Assembly: GCF_001751245.1 (NCBI RefSeq)
Contig: NZ_LJGU01000095.1
Span: 1 to 64,000, forward strand
Length of the DNA stretch: 64,000 nucleotides
Source: Streptomyces oceani
GTDB lineage: Bacteria; Actinomycetota; Actinomycetes; Streptomycetales; Streptomycetaceae
Direction: 5' to 3'
Shown: positions 60,712-64,000 of the stretch, piece by piece
Layout: each line of letters opens with the position of its first letter
How positions within the stretch are numbered: position 1 is the stretch's first letter
Notes under the pieces: model-generated
Told to the model about the DNA's origin: nothing
Databases searched by the model: none
What the model saw: the letters and a program-made list of their open reading frames with translations, nothing else
Made by a program: the position numbers and the translations under genes

Positions 60712-60764
60712 CCCGACCGAACAGCGCGTCTCTCCGTGACGACCCACCACCAGAAGAGGGCACC

Positions 60765-61046
60765 GTGGCCGGCTACGCACCGCACAAGGACTCCGTCGTT
60801 CGCCGCCTGCGCCGCATCGAGGGGCAGGTCCGGGGACTCCAACGCATGGTCGAGCAGGACACGTACTGCATCGACGTACTGACCCAGGTTTCCGCCACCA
60901 CGTCAGCGCTGCAGTCCTGCGCGCTGGCGCTGCTGGACGAACACCTGAACTGCTGCGTCAGCGACGCGCTGGAACAGGGTGGGGAACGCGCCGAGGCGAA
61001 GGTCAGCGAGGCATCGGCCGCCATCGCGCGGCTCGTACGAGCCTGA
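60765..61046 (+). CDS. csoR: copper-sensing repressor CsoR
   Basis: 93-residue all-helical CsoR. The Cu(I) ligand set is visible: Cys in DTYCIDVLTQ, then His and Cys four apart in DEHLNCC. The DNA-contact helix begins SVVRRLRRIEGQVRGLQRM. Copper binding releases it from GC-rich dyads, of which several occur upstream (56235-57977). GTG at 60765 starts the protein. No dyad lies directly before csoR, so it probably depends on the copZ-copA promoter. Confidence 0.93.
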   Translation: MAGYAPHKDSVVRRLRRIEGQVRGLQRMVEQDTYCIDVLTQVSATTSALQSCALALLDEHLNCCVSDALEQGGERAEAKVSEASAAIARLVRA

Positions 61047-61137
61047 CCCGGGGCCCGGTGTCGAGAAGCGGGTGGCCCTGTCAACTGGTCGTACGATAAG
61101 AGGCGTTCCCCGACCGGCGAACAAGCAGGAGGCAAGT

Positions 61138-61515
61138 GTGCGGGGGCTGGGCGAGCTGGAGGGCGAGATCATGGACCGGCTGTGGGACTGGGGACGTGGG
61201 ACGGTGCGCGCCATCGTCGACGACATCAACCACAGCCGCTCCGTGGCCTACACCACCGTGATGACCGTGGCCGACATCCTCCATCGCAAGGGTTGGGTCC
61301 GACGCGAGAAGGTCAACCGCGCCTGGGTGTACGAACCGGTGCACTCCCGTGAGTGGTACACCGCCGCTCTGATGCAGGACGCGTTGGGCAGCAGTAACGA
61401 CCGTTCCGCCGCGCTGCTCTGCTTCGTCGAGGAGATGTCCAGCGAGGACGTGGCGGCCCTCGACGCCGCCCTACGCTCCCGGGACCAGTCCGGCCCGTCC
61501 GGCGCACTGAAGTGA
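61138..61515 (+). CDS. BlaI/MecI/CopY-family repressor
   Basis: 125-residue winged-helix repressor of the BlaI family: LGELEGEIMDRLWDWGRGTV, then SVAYTTVMTVADILHRKGWV and a dimerisation tail. GTG at 61138 has AGGAGG 5-6 nt upstream; the open frame further upstream is not coding. Its stop overlaps the start of an M56 peptidase gene (GTGA), the standard sensor/repressor pair that controls beta-lactam or other envelope responses. Its position next to copper genes could mean CopY-like metal control, but that is inference. Confidence 0.9.
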   Translation: MRGLGELEGEIMDRLWDWGRGTVRAIVDDINHSRSVAYTTVMTVADILHRKGWVRREKVNRAWVYEPVHSREWYTAALMQDALGSSNDRSAALLCFVEEMSSEDVAALDAALRSRDQSGPSGALK

Positions 61516-62408
61516 GCCATCATCTCCTGCCCCTCCTCCTCACGGTCCTGGGCAGCGGTGTTTTCACGCCAGAGCTCCTCGCCAGGTCCGAGTGGTCCCA
61601 CCAGGTGCCCCGGCTTGCCGCCACGACCTGGGCCGCGCTGAGCGTCATCTTCGTCGGCGCCTCGGGTGTGGCCCTGTCGCAGGTGCTGCGACCAAGCGAC
61701 GCCGGGCACCATCTGCTGAGCCTGTTGTCGGCGTGCCAGCCATGGACGGGCGAGAACTCGGAGGTGGGCCCCGTCCTGGTGACGACGGCCCTTCTGATCG
61801 TGCCATTCGCCGCCGCCGTGCTGTGGAAGCTCCGCAGCTCCTCACGGAGCCGGCACCAGCACGCCTCGACACTGCGGCTGGTGGGGCGTCGGATGGGCGG
61901 GATTCCGGCGACCGTGCTGGACCACGACTCCCCCGTGGCGTACTGCCTTCCCGGACGCACGCCCCAAGTCGTGGTCACCTCCGGGGCGTTACACAACCTG
62001 ACCGAGGCACAACTAGCAGCCGTACTGACCCACGAGTGGGCGCACATCAGGGGCCGTCACCACATCCCGGTGGCGGCCGCCGAGGCGTTCGGAACCGTCT
62101 TCGGTCCGCTTCCGCTGGCGCGCCACATTCGGTCGCAGGTTCCGCTCCTGATGGAACTGGCAGCTGACGACCGTACGTTACGCCGCTGTTCCCGCGACGC
62201 CTTGGCCGCCGCGCTCTACGTTATGGCAGCGGGGCAGGCCCCACGGGAGACGCTCGCCGCCGGTGGTCCGTCGGCGGCGCTTCGCATCCGACGCCTCGTC
62301 AGGCCGCAGCGGCCGAACCGCACCGTACCCCGCGGACTGCTGTGCCTCTTCCTCTCCGCCATACCCACGGTCCCGCTTCTCGCGGCCTGTTGCACTCTCC
62401 CGGCCTAG
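61512..62408 (+). CDS. M56-family membrane metallopeptidase
   Basis: 298-residue BlaR1-like peptidase without the extracytoplasmic sensor domain. It has four or so membrane segments, the zinc motif in THEWAHIRGRHH (about residue 177) and a conserved glutamate in ELAADDR. Such proteases cleave the partner BlaI repressor. The gene overlaps the BlaI-type gene by 4 nt. It contains two in-frame TTA codons (at 61989 and 62178), so translation may need the rare bldA tRNA in Streptomyces. The ligand is unknown. Confidence 0.9.
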   Translation: MSHHLLPLLLTVLGSGVFTPELLARSEWSHQVPRLAATTWAALSVIFVGASGVALSQVLRPSDAGHHLLSLLSACQPWTGENSEVGPVLVTTALLIVPFAAAVLWKLRSSSRSRHQHASTLRLVGRRMGGIPATVLDHDSPVAYCLPGRTPQVVVTSGALHNLTEAQLAAVLTHEWAHIRGRHHIPVAAAEAFGTVFGPLPLARHIRSQVPLLMELAADDRTLRRCSRDALAAALYVMAAGQAPRETLAAGGPSAALRIRRLVRPQRPNRTVPRGLLCLFLSAIPTVPLLAACCTLPA

Positions 62409-62619
62409 CGCGGTCGAAACGAACCCAAGAACTACTAATTTACTAAGGAATTCAGTAGACAGGCCCCGGTTCGCCCTTTCGTTCCGTCCCCGCTATTCTC
62501 ATTCATCTGACCAAATCAACGGCGGCTCACAATTCCCACCCATACCCCTGTTTTCGCGCCGCTCACGCCGCTAGGGTCGGCATGCGGGAAGAGGGCCGCC
62601 GCAAGGAGGTACTAGGCCT

Positions 62620-63120
62620 ATGACGCCGGTCGACGTGCGGCGAGCAGTCCCAGCAGAGGCCTCCGCGGTGTCCAGGGTATTGGCTGAGGCAATCAGAGCC
62701 AGCTACACGGACCACTTAGCAGAAGCCACCCTGTTGCGCATGATCGGAGAGCAGTGCTCCCTGCCGCGCATTCGCGCGGAAATCGGTATTCCGGGGGGAA
62801 CTCCGGGCTGGCTCGGCTGGCTGGTGGCAGTGACCGCCGACGGCACGGTTGTCGGCGCCGTCGCGGGCGGCGTTCCGTCATCGGAGACGGGGGAGGTCTA
62901 CTCCCTATGCACCGCGCCTGCCCATCGTCGCGGGAGAATTGGCAGCCAACTGCTTTCGGCCGCCACCGACCAGCAGAAGACACACCGGGCTCGGCGCCAG
63001 GCCATCTCTGTCCGTTCCCCGGACGACCCCCTGCTGCCCTTCCTGCGTCACCACGGCTTCCAACTCCAGGACCCTCAGCCGGAACAGGACGACACGCTGC
63101 GCTGCCTGCGGGACCTCTGA
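62620..63120 (+). CDS. GNAT-family N-acetyltransferase
   Basis: 166-residue GNAT. The acetyl-CoA binding motif A is VYSLCTAPAHRRGRIGSQLL (about residues 90-110), followed by the beta-5 region (AISVRSPDDPLLPFLRHHGF). The acceptor substrate is unknown. AGGAGG about 10 nt before ATG at 62620 supports the start. One in-frame TTA codon (62716) suggests possible bldA dependence. The 211 bases upstream are AT-richer than average and have no gene. Confidence 0.85.
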   Translation: MTPVDVRRAVPAEASAVSRVLAEAIRASYTDHLAEATLLRMIGEQCSLPRIRAEIGIPGGTPGWLGWLVAVTADGTVVGAVAGGVPSSETGEVYSLCTAPAHRRGRIGSQLLSAATDQQKTHRARRQAISVRSPDDPLLPFLRHHGFQLQDPQPEQDDTLRCLRDL

Positions 63121-63307
63121 CCGGTCGCCATCCGGTCGGTCGCCGCTTCCTGGCAGATCCACGCCATCGCGTGGACACGCAGTCGCGTTCGCTGGCTCCC
63201 ACCCACAGGCCCGGGCCACGATGTGTGGCATACGGCGCGGCCCCGGCGGCACGGGTGCCCCGCCCGGATTGGCAGGGGACCGGCCGACCGACCTTCCTGG
63301 AGGAGCG

Positions 63308-64000
63308 ATGGACGCACATACCAGCGCCGGCAGGCCGGCCCTGCTCGATCCCTCGTGCAGACCTTCGAGCGGCTGTAAACCCGCGGCGGGTTCGGTGCCA
63401 CGACTCTTCCCCCGGGAGGCGGATTTCCCGGAGTTCCACTCGTGGCTTCCCGGATTGGAGTCCATGGCTCCGCTGTCACCCGATGACCTGTGGCTCCAGG
63501 GTTCCGTGCTGGGGCCGTTCAGCGCCGACATCGTCGGCTACCTCGGACTCGCCCGCGCGACCGGAGGCCCGGTCCTCGATCTGGGGTCGGGAGCCGGGCG
63601 GCTGACCGTCCCGTTCGCCCGGCACGGGTTCAGCGTGGAAGCGGTGGACCGGGACGCGCCCAGCCTGGCCCAATTGCGGTCCTGGGCGGCCCGTTTCGGG
63701 CCACGGGTCAACCGATTGGTGACCACCACCAAGGCGGATCTCACCGAGTTGCGACTCAGCGGCTGTTACCGACTCGCGGTGCTGGCCGGCGCCATGGTCG
63801 CGACCATTCCGCCAGAGGCCCGTCGCGGAGTGTTCCGCGAGATCGCCTCGTGTCTCGGCAGGAGCGGCACACTGGCTCTCGACTTCACCGTGCACGAGGC
63901 CTCAGAACTTCGCGACCACCCACGTCGCGAAAGCACCTTCCACGTCCCCCGGTTCGACGAGGTCACCGAACGCGTGCGGTATCGTCAGGAGTTCTTCCCG
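63308..64000 (+). CDS. class I SAM-dependent methyltransferase, partial
   Basis: Runs off the right edge; 231 residues visible. It has a leading unstructured part, then a Rossmann methyltransferase core: motif I VLDLGSGAGRLTVPFARHG (about residue 90), acidic motif II in SVEAVDRDAPSL, and a motif III-like region near TTTKADLTEL. ATG at 63308 has GGAG 3-4 nt upstream. The substrate cannot be inferred. It resembles small methyltransferases found in natural-product loci, but no such genes are visible nearby apart from a GNAT. Confidence 0.8.
   Translation, partial: MDAHTSAGRPALLDPSCRPSSGCKPAAGSVPRLFPREADFPEFHSWLPGLESMAPLSPDDLWLQGSVLGPFSADIVGYLGLARATGGPVLDLGSGAGRLTVPFARHGFSVEAVDRDAPSLAQLRSWAARFGPRVNRLVTTTKADLTELRLSGCYRLAVLAGAMVATIPPEARRGVFREIASCLGRSGTLALDFTVHEASELRDHPRRESTFHVPRFDEVTERVRYRQEFFP

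Noticed and set aside
63308..64000. Daptide-type RiPP methyltransferase cluster
   Set aside because: The visible part is only a generic methyltransferase and no precursor peptide or partner enzyme lies beside it within the window.

Overview
The window is high-GC actinobacterial DNA, almost certainly from a Streptomyces or close relative. The evidence is strong G/C at third codon positions, frequent GTG starts, BldK-like oligopeptide transporter architecture, an RmdB-like GGDEF-EAL protein beside gatCAB, and a gene order (gatB, gatA, gatC, rmdB, ligA ... iscS, mnmA ... opp ... gcvT, gcvH, glyA, sdaA) that, from memory, matches one core block of the S. coelicolor chromosome. A fused glycine-to-betaine methyltransferase suggests a strain equipped for osmotic stress.

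Layout. 1-11.2 kb is a leftward core block: an ATPase fragment, the tRNA-dependent amidotransferase genes, a c-di-GMP enzyme, NAD-dependent ligase, a methionine-synthase-like protein, an SDR and a LOG-type hydrolase. 11.2-20 kb is mixed: an RCK-domain ion-transport protein, the betaine methyltransferase divergent from dps, cysteine desulfurase, an NmrA-type reductase with a divergent TetR and two operators, and a peptidoglycan amidase; mnmA follows. 21-28.7 kb holds a thioesterase and a five-gene oligopeptide ABC operon. 28.9-32.3 kb has two SseB-like genes, a secreted protein and a small ATPase. 32.5-37.2 kb is the glycine/serine block: a tandem glycine riboswitch, then gcvT, gcvH, glyA and sdaA.

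After sdaA the content becomes accessory. A structured noncoding stretch ends in a two-repeat CRISPR-like array, followed by a CHRD-like surface protein with a class F sortase, and a small secreted peptide gene with a duplicated CX4C motif. A compact nonribosomal peptide locus covers 39.9-52.7 kb: one trimodular synthetase (C-A-T three times, then TE), an MbtH protein and a DrrAB-type exporter. All three A domains show nearly the same acidic pocket, which suggests a product built from three like, probably basic, residues. Immediately downstream lie an excisionase-like gene and a C-terminally truncated tyrosine recombinase, the scar of an integrative element.

55.5-62.4 kb is a copper module: a DUF1326 protein, a 52-residue peptide, a His-rich secreted protein, a CopZ chaperone, a CopA ATPase and CsoR, with at least five CsoR-like operators (six if one weaker site counts), followed by a BlaI/M56 pair. 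The window ends with a GNAT acetyltransferase and a class I methyltransferase that runs off the right edge.
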